Positions 1-12,062 of a DNA stretch of 64,000 nt are shown in pieces. Below the pieces are notes generated by a model. The model ran no database searches and was not told the DNA's origin. It was given only the letters and a program-made list of their open reading frames with translations. The position numbers and the translations under genes are program-made. This DNA comes from Desertibaculum subflavum (lineage in GTDB: Bacteria > Pseudomonadota > Alphaproteobacteria > Ferrovibrionales > Ferrovibrionaceae), in the NCBI GenBank assembly GCA_003576705.1, contig QOZS01000017.1, positions 35,710 to 99,709 of the forward strand. The letters run 5' to 3'. Positions within the stretch are counted from its first letter, which is position 1, and each line of letters begins with the position of its first letter.

Positions 1-17
1 GCCGCGGCGCACCGAAC

Positions 18-2729
<2,712 letters not shown>

Positions 2730-2998
2730 GGGCTCCTCCTAGGATATGGCCCGAAGCCGCCGTACCGGGACCGACCCCATCGTTCCCCCCCTGCTTCGGG
2801 CCGCGTATTCGTGCCCCAATTCGCCGACTCTGCCAAGCGTGATCGGGGCAAAGCGGCTGCGAAACCCGCATGGAAGTGTTGCGGCGGCGACACGATCGCC
2901 GATTCTCGCTGCGCCGCAACCAGAACGACATCGCACGCCACAGCTCTGCCGCAATCTGGGCGAGGCTTGCTCTCGCACGCACGGGAGGTGTGCCAGCG

Positions 2999-5900
2999 AT
3001 GCGTAAGGGGCTTTGGGCCGCTCTGGCGGCCGGGGTGGTGGTTGTCGGAGCCGGGGCGGGATTCTGGTTCGGGGGCATTGGAAGGGGAGACCGCGAGCCG
3101 GCGCCAAGCCAGGCGCCGCCGGCGCCCACGGCGCCGCAGGCGGAGACCCGACCTCCTGCCGCCGCAGCGCCGGCCGCGAGCCAGCCTGTCGCCCGCGAGA
3201 TGGCATTCGCCGGCGTCCAGGTCGAATATGACGGCGAAACGCCGGAAGCCTGCCTCCGCTTCACCCAGGCGCTGGCCCCCGAGGGGCAGAACTACCGCGA
3301 TTTCCTCGATCTGAGACAAGGCTTCAACCCGGCGGTCCGGGTCGACGGCGACCGGCTCTGCCTCGCCGGCCTGCAATACGGCACCGAATACCAGGTGACG
3401 ATCCGGGCGGGCCTCCCGGCTGCATCGGGTGCCCGCACCACGGCGCCGGAGACCGTGCCGCTCAGTCTGGCCGAGCGGCCGCCCTATATCGGCATCGTCG
3501 GCTCCGGCTTCGTGCTGCCGCGCGAAGGCAGCAGCGGCCTGCCGGTCGAGACCATCAATCTCGACCGGGTCGAGGTGCAGGTGCTGCGCATCGGCGACCG
3601 TGCCCTGCCGACCGAGGCGCGCCAGCTGCTGGCCAACCGCCAGCTCTATCGCTGGACCGTGCAATCGATTGCCGCCCAGCGGGCGACCCTGCTCTGGCAA
3701 GGCCAGATGGATGTCGCGCGTCGGCCGAATCAGCGGGTGGTGACCTCATTCCCGATCGCCGAGGCGATCAAGGAGCGCAAGCCCGGCGCCTATCTGGTCG
3801 TCGTGAGCAAGCCCGGGGCCGTGCGGCTGGCCGGCGGCGCCGACACCACCGATGACGAGGAATACGAGGAGGACTACGCTGGCACAGCGCCGTTCGCGGC
3901 GCGGCTGATCGTCGAGACCGACACCGCGCTGACCACGCTGCAGGGCCAGGACGGCACCTTTGTCTTCGCCCGCTCGATCCTGACCGCCAAGCCGCTCGCC
4001 GGCATCGAACTCGCGCTGATCTCGGCCGGCAATGACGAGCTGGCGCGCGGCAAGACCGATGCCGACGGCCGGCTGAAGCTCGATCCCGGATTGCTGCGCG
4101 GAGCCGGCGGGGCCGCGGCGTCCATGCTGCTCGCCTTCGGCGGTGGCGGCGATCTGGCCGTGCTGGACCTGCGCCGGCCGGCTTTCGACTTCTCCGACCG
4201 CGGCGTGACCGGCCGGCCGTCGCCCGGCCCGCTCGATGCCTACCTCTATGCCGATCGCGGTATCTACCGGCCGGGCGAGACGGTGCATCTTGTGGCGCTG
4301 CTCAGGGACGCTGCGGCGCAAGCCGTCGAGGGCCTGCCGCTGACCCTCGCGATCACGCGGCCGAACGGTGTCGAATATCGTCGGCTGGCCCTGGAAGCGA
4401 AGCCCGCCGGCGGGTTCCAGCACGATTTCACCCTGCCGGAATCGGCGGCGCGCGGCGTCTGGGCGGTGACCGCGCATGCCGATCCGAAGGGGCCGGCGAT
4501 CGGCCGGGTCGAAGTGGACGTGCAGGATTTCGTGCCGGAACGGCTGAAGGTCACGGCGGCGACGGCGGCGAAGCGACTGCGTCCGACGGCACCGCTGGAA
4601 GTCGAGATCGAGGCCTTGTTCTTGTACGGCGCGCCGGCGGCCGAACTCGATGTGGAGGCGGAGATCAAGCTGCTGCCCGACAAGCAGCCGTTCCCGAACC
4701 TGAAAGGCTGGCAGTTCGGCCGCGAAGACGACCGCTTCACCGAGGAGGTGGTGAGCCTCAATGTCGAGGCGACCGACGCCGAGGGCAAGGCAAAGGCGAC
4801 CGGCGCGCTGAAACAGCTCGCCGAGGTGAGCTGGCCGCTGCAGGCCATGGTGACGGTCGGCGTGTTCGAGCCGTCCGGCCGGGTGGTGCAGGACCGGGTG
4901 ATGCTGCCCTTCGTCAACCGCGAGGTGCTGCTCGGCATTCGCCCGACCTTCGCCGACCGGCGCGTGCAGGAAGGCAGCGAGGCGGTGCTGGAAGTCGCGG
5001 CCTTCGACGCCGACGGTGCCCGGATCGCGCGCGAGCAGGTCCGCTGGCGGCTCTACAAGGAGTGGACCGACTACACCTGGTACCAGGATGGCGGCCGCTG
5101 GCTGTATCGCAGCAATACGCGTGACCGGTTGGCACGCGAGGGTCTCGCGAATATCGCCGCCGATACGCCGCTGCAGCTGCGTGAGCCACTCGACTGGGGC
5201 CGCTACCGGCTGGTGGTCGACGACGCGGCGAGCGGCGCCTCCTCGTCCTACCGCTTCCGCGTCGGCTGGGCGCCGACCACCGATGCGGCCGACATCCCCG
5301 ACAAGGTCGAGGTGCTGGTGGAGAAGGAGGCGCATGCGGCCGGCAGCAATGCCCGTGTGCGCATCGTGCCGCCGGGGCCCGGCGAGCTGATGATCGCGGT
5401 GGCCGGCGACCGGATCTACGAGACCCGGAGCTTAAGCGTTACCGGCGCGGAAGCGACCATCGAGGTCGCGGTGGACGCGGCCTGGGGGCCGGGCGCCTAT
5501 GTGCTGGCGAGCTGGTATCGCCCGCTGAACCAGGGCAAGCCGCGCGATCCGCTGCGCGCGGTCGGGCTGGCCTGGATCGGGATCGATACCAGCGACCGCG
5601 TGCTGGCGGTCGAGCTCGGCGCGCCGGAAAAGATCACGCCGGAGGCTAGGCTGAGCGTGCCGCTGGTGGTCAAAGGCGTCGCGGCTGGGGAGACCACCTT
5701 CGTCACCCTGGCCGCGGTCGACGAGGGCATCCTGCAGCTCACTCGCTTCGTCTCGCCCGATCCGGCGAAGCACTATTTCGGCAAGCGCCGGCTCGGCATC
5801 GACTATCGCGACGATTACGGCCGTCTGCTGGACGGCAATGCCGGTCCGGCGGGCCGGCTGCGCTCCGGCGGCGACGGCATCGGCGGCGCCGGTCTCGCGG

Positions 5901-7969
5901 TGGTGCCGACCAGGTCGGTGGCGCTGTTCTCCGGTCCCATCCAGGTCGATGCCGAGGGCAAGGCGACCGTTGCGCTCGACGTGCCGGATTTCGTCGGCCA
6001 GCTCCGCCTGATGGCGGTTGCCTACGGCAAGTCGAAGGTGGGCAAGGGCGAGGGCAAGGTCATCGTCCGCTATCCGCTGGTGGCCGATGCGTCCTTCCCG
6101 CGTTTCCTGGCGCCGCGCGACCAGAGCCGGATGACCCTGCTGGTGCACAATGTGGAAGCACCGGCCGGCGAGTATCGGCTGGCGCTGAAGGCGACCGGGG
6201 CCGTCGCGCTCGAAGGCAGCACGAACCTCGCCTATCCGCTGGCGGCGAACGAGCGGCGGATCGAGGCGATCGGCCTGGTCGGGCACCATGTCGGCATCGG
6301 TACCATCGATCTGGAAGTGACGGGGCCGGGCGACCTGAAGTTCCGTCGGGAATGGCAGATCGCCGTGCGCTCGCCGCATTACCCGATCACCTTGGAGCAG
6401 GAAGCGGTCCAGGCGCCGGGCGTCGCCTATACGGTCGACCCCAAACTGCTGGAGCCGTTCGAGCCGGGCTCAGCCTCGGTCGCGGTCAACTACAGCACGG
6501 TGCGCGGCATCGACGTCGCCGGGCTGGTGCAGTCGCTCGACCGCTATCCCTATGGCTGCACCGAGCAGATCACCAGCCGGGCCCTGCCGCTCGTGCTGGC
6601 GGGCGAACTCGCCGCCCTGGCCGGGCCGACCGACACGCGGCGCGCACCGGAGCGGAAGCGCGAGGTGCAGAAGGCGATCGACACCGTGCTCGACCGGCAG
6701 GACGAGAGCGGCTCGGTCGGGCTCTGGCGCTACGGCGACAATGCCGCCTGGCCGTGGGTCGAAGCGATGGCGATCGAGCTGCTGATCCGTGCCAAGGAGG
6801 CAGGCTATGTCATCCCCGACAGCGCCGTCCGCCTCGGGCTCGGCCGTCTCGACAGGATCGGCCGGAGCGGCGGCGAGCGCAGCTACGAGATCGATCCCGC
6901 CTCCGCGCGGTCGTTGACGCTGGCCGACCGTGCCTATGCACTCGCGGTGCTGTCGCAGCGCGGCGCGGTCGATATCGGCGTGTTGCGCCAGCTGCACGAC
7001 GTATCGATCACCGGCATGCGCGGCACCATGGGCGCGGCGCTGCTCGGCGCCGCGCTCGCCAATGCCGGCGATCGCGGCCGCGCCGCCAATGCCTTCCGCG
7101 AGGCGCGGGCGGGGATGGGTCAGTCGGTGCGCGGCGACTACTACGGCTCGCCGCTGCGCAATGTCGCCGGTGTTCTGGCGCTGGCGGTGGAGAGCAAGGC
7201 GGGTCTCGAGTTGCAGCCGATCTTCGACGAGCTGCAGCGGCTGAAGCGGGCACCGGAGAGCATGACGACGCAGGAGAAGCTGTGGCTGACCCGAGCCGCC
7301 GCGGCGATGCTGCGCGACGGCGAGCTCGGGCTCGGCGTGACCGGCATCACCCGCGTCACCGCCAAGGGCGCCTACGCGTTCCGCCCGACCCCGGCAGAGA
7401 TCGCGAGCGGCTTCACGGTCACCAACCTGGTCGATCGCGAGGCCTATCGCACCGTGGTCGTGCATGGTGCGCCGCGCGAGGCGCCGCCGGCGCTCGGGGC
7501 CGGATTCACCGTGGAGAAGAAGCTCTTCACCTTGAAGGGTGATCCGGTCGAGGCCGGGCGGGCGATGCAGCACGATCGCATCCTGGTCTCGATCACCGCC
7601 AAACCGCGCGACCGCGCCTATCGCCAGGCCGTGCTGGTCGACCTGCTGCCCGCGGGGTGGGAGATCGAGAGCATCGTGCCGCGGGGCGAGGATGGCGGTT
7701 CGGCCTATCCGTTCCTGCCCGCCATCTCGCGGGCGCGGCTGCGCGAGGCCCGGGACGACCGGCTGGTCGCGGCCGTCGATGTGGGGCCGCCGCCTTACCG
7801 CTACTACTGGGGCGAGGAGGAAGACAGGGGCGACCTCCATGTTGCGTATATCGCGCGCGCCGTCGTGCCCGGCCGCTACACTTTGCCGGGTGCGGTGGTG
7901 GAGGACATGTACCGCGCCGGATTCATGGGCCGCACCGCCACGATGACGACCGTGGTCGAAGGAAAATGA
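2999..7969 (+). CDS. Alpha-2-macroglobulin family protein (YfhM-like)
   Basis: This 1656-residue protein is a bacterial alpha-2-macroglobulin, thought to trap proteases in the periplasm and protect the envelope. The thioester motif CTEQ is present with its Cys near residue 1187, and macroglobulin repeats occur upstream (for example DRGIYRPGETV near 420). The N-terminus has one hydrophobic segment (residues 5-27) without a lipobox cysteine, so it looks membrane-anchored rather than lipidated. The start at 2999 is preferred over an upstream ATG at 2870 because GGGAGGTG lies 9 bp ahead and the signal anchor begins there. Its stop overlaps the pbpC start (ATGA), the usual pairing for this family. 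Confidence 0.93.
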   Translation: MRKGLWAALAAGVVVVGAGAGFWFGGIGRGDREPAPSQAPPAPTAPQAETRPPAAAAPAASQPVAREMAFAGVQVEYDGETPEACLRFTQALAPEGQNYRDFLDLRQGFNPAVRVDGDRLCLAGLQYGTEYQVTIRAGLPAASGARTTAPETVPLSLAERPPYIGIVGSGFVLPREGSSGLPVETINLDRVEVQVLRIGDRALPTEARQLLANRQLYRWTVQSIAAQRATLLWQGQMDVARRPNQRVVTSFPIAEAIKERKPGAYLVVVSKPGAVRLAGGADTTDDEEYEEDYAGTAPFAARLIVETDTALTTLQGQDGTFVFARSILTAKPLAGIELALISAGNDELARGKTDADGRLKLDPGLLRGAGGAAASMLLAFGGGGDLAVLDLRRPAFDFSDRGVTGRPSPGPLDAYLYADRGIYRPGETVHLVALLRDAAAQAVEGLPLTLAITRPNGVEYRRLALEAKPAGGFQHDFTLPESAARGVWAVTAHADPKGPAIGRVEVDVQDFVPERLKVTAATAAKRLRPTAPLEVEIEALFLYGAPAAELDVEAEIKLLPDKQPFPNLKGWQFGREDDRFTEEVVSLNVEATDAEGKAKATGALKQLAEVSWPLQAMVTVGVFEPSGRVVQDRVMLPFVNREVLLGIRPTFADRRVQEGSEAVLEVAAFDADGARIAREQVRWRLYKEWTDYTWYQDGGRWLYRSNTRDRLAREGLANIAADTPLQLREPLDWGRYRLVVDDAASGASSSYRFRVGWAPTTDAADIPDKVEVLVEKEAHAAGSNARVRIVPPGPGELMIAVAGDRIYETRSLSVTGAEATIEVAVDAAWGPGAYVLASWYRPLNQGKPRDPLRAVGLAWIGIDTSDRVLAVELGAPEKITPEARLSVPLVVKGVAAGETTFVTLAAVDEGILQLTRFVSPDPAKHYFGKRRLGIDYRDDYGRLLDGNAGPAGRLRSGGDGIGGAGLAVVPTRSVALFSGPIQVDAEGKATVALDVPDFVGQLRLMAVAYGKSKVGKGEGKVIVRYPLVADASFPRFLAPRDQSRMTLLVHNVEAPAGEYRLALKATGAVALEGSTNLAYPLAANERRIEAIGLVGHHVGIGTIDLEVTGPGDLKFRREWQIAVRSPHYPITLEQEAVQAPGVAYTVDPKLLEPFEPGSASVAVNYSTVRGIDVAGLVQSLDRYPYGCTEQITSRALPLVLAGELAALAGPTDTRRAPERKREVQKAIDTVLDRQDESGSVGLWRYGDNAAWPWVEAMAIELLIRAKEAGYVIPDSAVRLGLGRLDRIGRSGGERSYEIDPASARSLTLADRAYALAVLSQRGAVDIGVLRQLHDVSITGMRGTMGAALLGAALANAGDRGRAANAFREARAGMGQSVRGDYYGSPLRNVAGVLALAVESKAGLELQPIFDELQRLKRAPESMTTQEKLWLTRAAAAMLRDGELGLGVTGITRVTAKGAYAFRPTPAEIASGFTVTNLVDREAYRTVVVHGAPREAPPALGAGFTVEKKLFTLKGDPVEAGRAMQHDRILVSITAKPRDRAYRQAVLVDLLPAGWEIESIVPRGEDGGSAYPFLPAISRARLREARDDRLVAAVDVGPPPYRYYWGEEEDRGDLHVAYIARAVVPGRYTLPGAVVEDMYRAGFMGRTATMTTVVEGK

Positions 7970-10035
7970 TCGGCCGCCGCTTGCAGCGCTGGCTGATCGG
8001 CGCGGTGGGGGCGCTTGTCGCCCTCGTCGCCGCCGATCGGCTGCTGCCGCCGGATCTCTCCAAGCTCGACGACCTCTCGGTCGTGGTCGCCGACCGGCGG
8101 GGCGAGCCGCTCCGCATCTATCTGTCGCGCGACCAGCAATATCGGCTGCCGGTGGCGCTGGAGCAGGTCGACCGCCGCTATGTCGACCTGCTGCTGGCCT
8201 ACGAGGATGCGCGCTTCGCCACCCATCCCGGCATCGACCCGCTGGCGGTTGCGCGTGCGCTGCGGCAATGGGCGGATAACGGCCGCGTGGTTTCCGGCGC
8301 CTCGACCCTGACCATGCAGGTGGCGCGGCTGCTGGAGCCCAGGCCGCGCACATTCGGCGCGAAGATCGTTGAATCGCTCCGCGCGCTGCAGCTCGAATGG
8401 CGCTACAGCAAGGACGAGATCCTCGGCATCTATCTCACGCTGGCGCCGTTCGGCGGCAACCTGCAGGGCATCGAAGCGGCGACGCGTGCCTATTTCGGCA
8501 AGGGACCGGCTGAGCTGACGCTCGGCGAGGTGGCTCTGCTGATTGCGTTGCCGCAATCGCCGACAGCGCGGCGGCCCGACCTGGCGCCGGAGCGGGCGCG
8601 GGCAGCAGCGCATCGGGTGCTGGACCGGCTGGCCGCGGCTGGCGCCATCACGGACGTGGCGGCGCGCGAGGCGAAGCAGGAACGGCTGGCCGATGCGAGG
8701 CTGCGCTTTCCGTTCGCCGCGCCGCATCTCGCCGACCGGCTGCGCCGCGGCGGTGCGTCCTTCGTGCACACGACGATCGATGGCGACCTGCAGCGGTCGA
8801 TGGAAGGGCTTGCCACGCGGGAAGCCGGGGCGATCGCCGACGGCGCCACCATCGCCGTGATCGTGGTGGAGCACGAGGGGCGTCGTGTCGCGGCCTATAT
8901 CGGCGGGCACGATTATTTCTCGGCGCAAGGCCAGGTCGATGCCGCGCGGGCCGTGCGCTCGCCCGGGTCGACGCTCAAGCCGCTGATCTATGCCTTCGCC
9001 TTCGACGACCTGACCCTGCATCCCGAGACCAAGATCGCCGACACGCCGATCCGCTTCGGCAACTGGGCGCCGCGCAATTTCGATCGTGGCTTCCGTGGCG
9101 AAGTGACGGTGCGCGAGGCGCTGCAGCAATCGCTCAATCTGCCCGCCGTGGCCGTGCTCGATCGGATCGGGGCGGACCGCTTCCGCGCCGGGCTGCAGCA
9201 AGCCGGCATCCGCCTTGACCTGCCGCGCGCCGCGCAGGCGGCGGGCCTGCCGATCGCGCTGGGCGGTGCGGGCACCACGCTCAACGACCTGGTGACGCTC
9301 TATGCCGGGCTCGCCAATCATGGCCGCATAGCGCCGTCCCGGCTGCTGATGGACGATGCAGGCGCGGAGCCGGTGCAGCTCGTGAGCGCGAGTGCTGCCT
9401 GGTATGTCGCCCGCATCCTCGCCGATGCACCGCGGCCGGACGCCCTGTTCGCCCTGGCGGCCGAAGGCGATCGCCGCCGCGTGGCGTACAAGACCGGCAC
9501 GTCCTACGGCTTCCGCGATGCCTGGGCGATCGGCTGGTCGGCCAGCCACACGATCGGCGTCTGGGTCGGGCGGCTCGACGGCACGCCCCGGCCGGGGCAG
9601 TACGGCCGCAATACTGCGGCGCCGATCCTGTTCAAGGCCTTCGATCTGGTGCCGGGAAATCGCGGCCTGACCGACGACCCGCCGCCGGACGCCGCCATTG
9701 CCGGCGCGCCGAACCGCCGGCTGCCGGTCGCGCTGAAGAAGTTCCGGCCCAAGGGCGGCGTCGAGCCGGAACAGGGGGGGGCTCTCCGCATCGCCTTTCC
9801 GCCCGATGGCAGCACGATCGAGCGCGACCGCGATGTCAGCGGACTCGTGGATGCGCTGCCCTTCGAGGCGCTGGGCGGCACGCCGCCCTATCGCTGGCTG
9901 GTCAATGGCCGCCTACTGGCGCCGAGCGAGCGCTTTGCCGAAGCGCGCTGGACGCCGGACGGGGAAGGCTTCGCCCGTATCGTCGTGGTCGACGCCAAGG
10001 GAAGGGCGGCGCATGCCGACATTCGCGTGAAGTGA
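7966..10035 (+). CDS. pbpC: Penicillin-binding protein 1C
   Basis: This 689-residue bifunctional peptidoglycan synthase has an N-terminal membrane anchor (residues about 8-25). A GT51 transglycosylase domain with the EDARFATHPGID motif follows. The transpeptidase domain has SPGSTLKPL (SxxK serine), SLN and KTGTS. A C-terminal PBP1C-type domain (biPBP_C, roughly the last 85 residues) closes the protein. The start is the ATG that overlaps the preceding stop as ATGA, which implies translational coupling. Pairing with an alpha-2-macroglobulin gene is established for pbpC and suggests joint envelope defence or repair. All catalytic motifs are intact. Confidence 0.95.
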   Translation: MIGRRLQRWLIGAVGALVALVAADRLLPPDLSKLDDLSVVVADRRGEPLRIYLSRDQQYRLPVALEQVDRRYVDLLLAYEDARFATHPGIDPLAVARALRQWADNGRVVSGASTLTMQVARLLEPRPRTFGAKIVESLRALQLEWRYSKDEILGIYLTLAPFGGNLQGIEAATRAYFGKGPAELTLGEVALLIALPQSPTARRPDLAPERARAAAHRVLDRLAAAGAITDVAAREAKQERLADARLRFPFAAPHLADRLRRGGASFVHTTIDGDLQRSMEGLATREAGAIADGATIAVIVVEHEGRRVAAYIGGHDYFSAQGQVDAARAVRSPGSTLKPLIYAFAFDDLTLHPETKIADTPIRFGNWAPRNFDRGFRGEVTVREALQQSLNLPAVAVLDRIGADRFRAGLQQAGIRLDLPRAAQAAGLPIALGGAGTTLNDLVTLYAGLANHGRIAPSRLLMDDAGAEPVQLVSASAAWYVARILADAPRPDALFALAAEGDRRRVAYKTGTSYGFRDAWAIGWSASHTIGVWVGRLDGTPRPGQYGRNTAAPILFKAFDLVPGNRGLTDDPPPDAAIAGAPNRRLPVALKKFRPKGGVEPEQGGALRIAFPPDGSTIERDRDVSGLVDALPFEALGGTPPYRWLVNGRLLAPSERFAEARWTPDGEGFARIVVVDAKGRAAHADIRVK

Positions 10036-10107
10036 GGCGTCGCGGCGGCGCTTGACCGCCTTGGCCCGCCTCCTTGAAAGTCGGTGGCAAAGCCAAGGGA
10101 GGCTGGG

Positions 10108-11352
10108 ATGGCGGCGGACCGCAAGTACTACAGCGAACTTGAGATGCGCGACCCGGGCGAGCGCGAGGCGGCGCTGATGGCGCAGCTCGCCAAGCAAATC
10201 GCACATGCCAAGGCGAACTCGGCGCATTTCGGCGCGGTGCTGAAGGATGTCGATGCCGCCGCCGTGTCGAGCCGCGCGGCGCTGGCCAAGCTGCCGGTCA
10301 CGCGCAAGGGCGACCTCAAGGATCTGCAGGCGAAGTCGAAGCCGTTCGGCGGGCTGAACGCCTGGCCGCTCGCCCGGATGAGCCATGTGTTCCAGTCGCC
10401 CGGTCCGATCTACGAGCCGGGGGCCAAGGGCGAGGACAATTGGGGCTTCGCGCGGGCGCTCTGGGCCGCGGGTGCCCGGCCCGGCATGCTGGTGCACAAC
10501 ACCTTCTCCTACCATCTGGTCCCGGCCGGCCTGATGGTGGAGGGCGGCGCTCGGGCGATCGGCTGCCCGGTCTTCCCCGGCGGCGTCGGCAATACCGAAC
10601 TGCAGGTACAGGCGATCAACGACCTCAAGCCCGCCGTCTACGCCGGTACGCCGTCCTTCCTGAAGATCCTGCTGGAGAAGGCGCGTGAGCTGAAGTTCGA
10701 CACGTCGAGCCTTCGGCACGCCTCGGTCGGCGCCGAGGCCTTGCCGCCTTCGCTTCGCGCTGCGATCAAGGAGCTCGGCGTGTTCGCGATCCAGAGCTAC
10801 GGCACGGCCGATGTCGGCGTGATCGCATACGAGACCGAGGCGCTGGAAGGCATGGTGATCGACGAGAATGTGATCGTCGAGATCGTGCGGCCCGGCACCG
10901 GCGAGCCGGTGGCCGAGGGCGATGTCGGCGAGGTGGTGGTGACGACCTTCAACCCGGCCTATCCGCTGATCCGCTTCGGTACCGGCGATCTCTCGGCCGT
11001 GCTGCCGGGGCGGAGTCCCTGCGGCCGCACCAATACGCGGATCAAGGGCTGGATGGGCCGGGCCGACCAGACAACCAAGATCCGCGGCATGTTCGTGCAT
11101 CCGACCCAGGCCGGCGACGTGGCCAAGCGGCATCCCGAAATCGGCAGGATCCGCATCGAGGTGACGACCAGGAACAATCTCGACGACATGGTGGTGAAGT
11201 GCGAGGCCAAGGCGTCGGGCGAAGCGCTGGCCGCGGCCATCGCGGATAGCGTCGTCGCGGTCTGCAAGGTGCGCGGCCGGGTCGAGCTGGTGGCGCCCGG
11301 CAGCCTGCCCGACGACGGCAAGGTGATCGCCGACCTGCGCAGCTATGCGTGA
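10108..11352 (+). CDS. Phenylacetate-CoA ligase-like (PaaK family) protein
   Basis: This 414-residue protein belongs to the PaaK-like branch of adenylate-forming enzymes, which activate carboxylic acids as CoA thioesters. It has the SYGTADVG adenylate-binding motif near residue 230, the RFGTGDLSAV motif, and the small C-terminal domain beginning near RIKGWMGRADQTTKIRG. The canonical glycine-rich TSGTTGKP loop is not seen; the equivalent place reads FQSPGPIYEPG. The start is ATG 10108 behind AAGGGAGG, not the GTG at 10084. The substrate is unknown. It follows pbpC by 72 bp, and no phenylacetate catabolic genes are nearby. Confidence 0.85.
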   Translation: MAADRKYYSELEMRDPGEREAALMAQLAKQIAHAKANSAHFGAVLKDVDAAAVSSRAALAKLPVTRKGDLKDLQAKSKPFGGLNAWPLARMSHVFQSPGPIYEPGAKGEDNWGFARALWAAGARPGMLVHNTFSYHLVPAGLMVEGGARAIGCPVFPGGVGNTELQVQAINDLKPAVYAGTPSFLKILLEKARELKFDTSSLRHASVGAEALPPSLRAAIKELGVFAIQSYGTADVGVIAYETEALEGMVIDENVIVEIVRPGTGEPVAEGDVGEVVVTTFNPAYPLIRFGTGDLSAVLPGRSPCGRTNTRIKGWMGRADQTTKIRGMFVHPTQAGDVAKRHPEIGRIRIEVTTRNNLDDMVVKCEAKASGEALAAAIADSVVAVCKVRGRVELVAPGSLPDDGKVIADLRSYA

Positions 11353-11406
11353 GTTTCGCGGCCGTGCTATAGAGGTCTAGACAACCTCTGGAACACGCGG
11401 CGCGGG

Positions 11407-11940
11407 ATGACGAACGAAGTTCTGGTGCGACCGGCGGTGACCGCCGATATGGCCGCAGTGCAGGCGATCTACGCCCATCACGTTCGGCACGGCCTCGCCT
11501 CCTTCGAGGACGATCCGCCCTCGCTCGACGAGGTCATCCGGCGCTGGCGCGACGTCGTCGATCGCGACCTGCCCTATGTGGTCGCCGAGCAGGGCGGCGA
11601 GATACTGGGATACGCTTATGCCGGCCCGTATCGCACCCGGCCGGCCTATCGCTACACGCTGGAGAATTCGGTCTATGTGCGCGAAGGCCTGCAGCAGCGC
11701 GGCGTCGGCCGGGCCGCGATGCGGGTTGTGCTGTCCGAATGTGCGGCCCGCGGCTACCGGCAGATGATCGCCGTGATCGGCGACAGCGCGAACGAGGGAT
11801 CGATCCGGCTGCATGAGCGGCTCGGCTTCGCCCGCGTCGGCCTGCTGACCGCCGTCGGCTTCAAGTTCGGTCGATGGGTCGACAGTGTGCTCATGCAGCG
11901 CAGCCTCGGTGAAGGGGAAAAATCGCCCCCGCTCCGTTGA
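11407..11940 (+). CDS. GNAT-family N-acetyltransferase (Pat/MnaT-like)
   Basis: This 177-residue protein is a GNAT acyltransferase resembling the phosphinothricin/L-amino-acid N-acetyltransferases. The N-terminus has the family pattern with IYAHHV and LASFEDDPP. An acetyl-CoA loop is formed around the QQRGVGRAAM segment near residue 98, and GFARVG lies near the end. Members acetylate the amino group of methionine sulfoximine, phosphinothricin or related amino acids, but the real substrate here cannot be told. It lies 54 bp after the ligase gene on the same strand and may be co-transcribed with it. Confidence 0.88.
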   Translation: MTNEVLVRPAVTADMAAVQAIYAHHVRHGLASFEDDPPSLDEVIRRWRDVVDRDLPYVVAEQGGEILGYAYAGPYRTRPAYRYTLENSVYVREGLQQRGVGRAAMRVVLSECAARGYRQMIAVIGDSANEGSIRLHERLGFARVGLLTAVGFKFGRWVDSVLMQRSLGEGEKSPPLR

Positions 11941-11971
11941 TCGGTTGAAAAATATCAGCTAAAAGCACTGA

Positions 11972-12002
11972 TTGCGCGCGCCGAACCAATTCGCTCTACA
12001 AT
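11972..12002 (+). promoter_or_regulatory. Candidate sigma70 promoter for the hybrid kinase
   Basis: TTGCGC at 11972-11977 and TACAAT at 11997-12002 are separated by 19 bp. The -10 box is close to consensus; the -35 box and spacing are weaker. The site lies in a locally AT-richer gap and ends 60 bp before the kinase ATG. Confidence 0.35.
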
Positions 12003-12011
12003 GTGTAGGAA

Positions 12012-12044
12012 CCACTTGGGCAGTTTCTGCGTCTCGCCAAGTGG
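12012..12044 (+). promoter_or_regulatory. Inverted repeat in the kinase leader
   Basis: CCACTTGG (12012-12019) and CCAAGTGG (12037-12044) are perfect 8-bp inverted arms around a 17-nt loop. The right arm abuts the GGAACGGGG ribosome site of the kinase gene. It could be a leader hairpin affecting translation or an operator just after the promoter. The function is inferred only from position. Confidence 0.4.
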
Positions 12045-12062
12045 AACGGGGCGGCATTGGCG

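Noticed and set aside
10036..10107. Terminator after pbpC
   Set aside because: Only a 5-bp GGCGG/CCGCC stem with no T-run; not enough to call.
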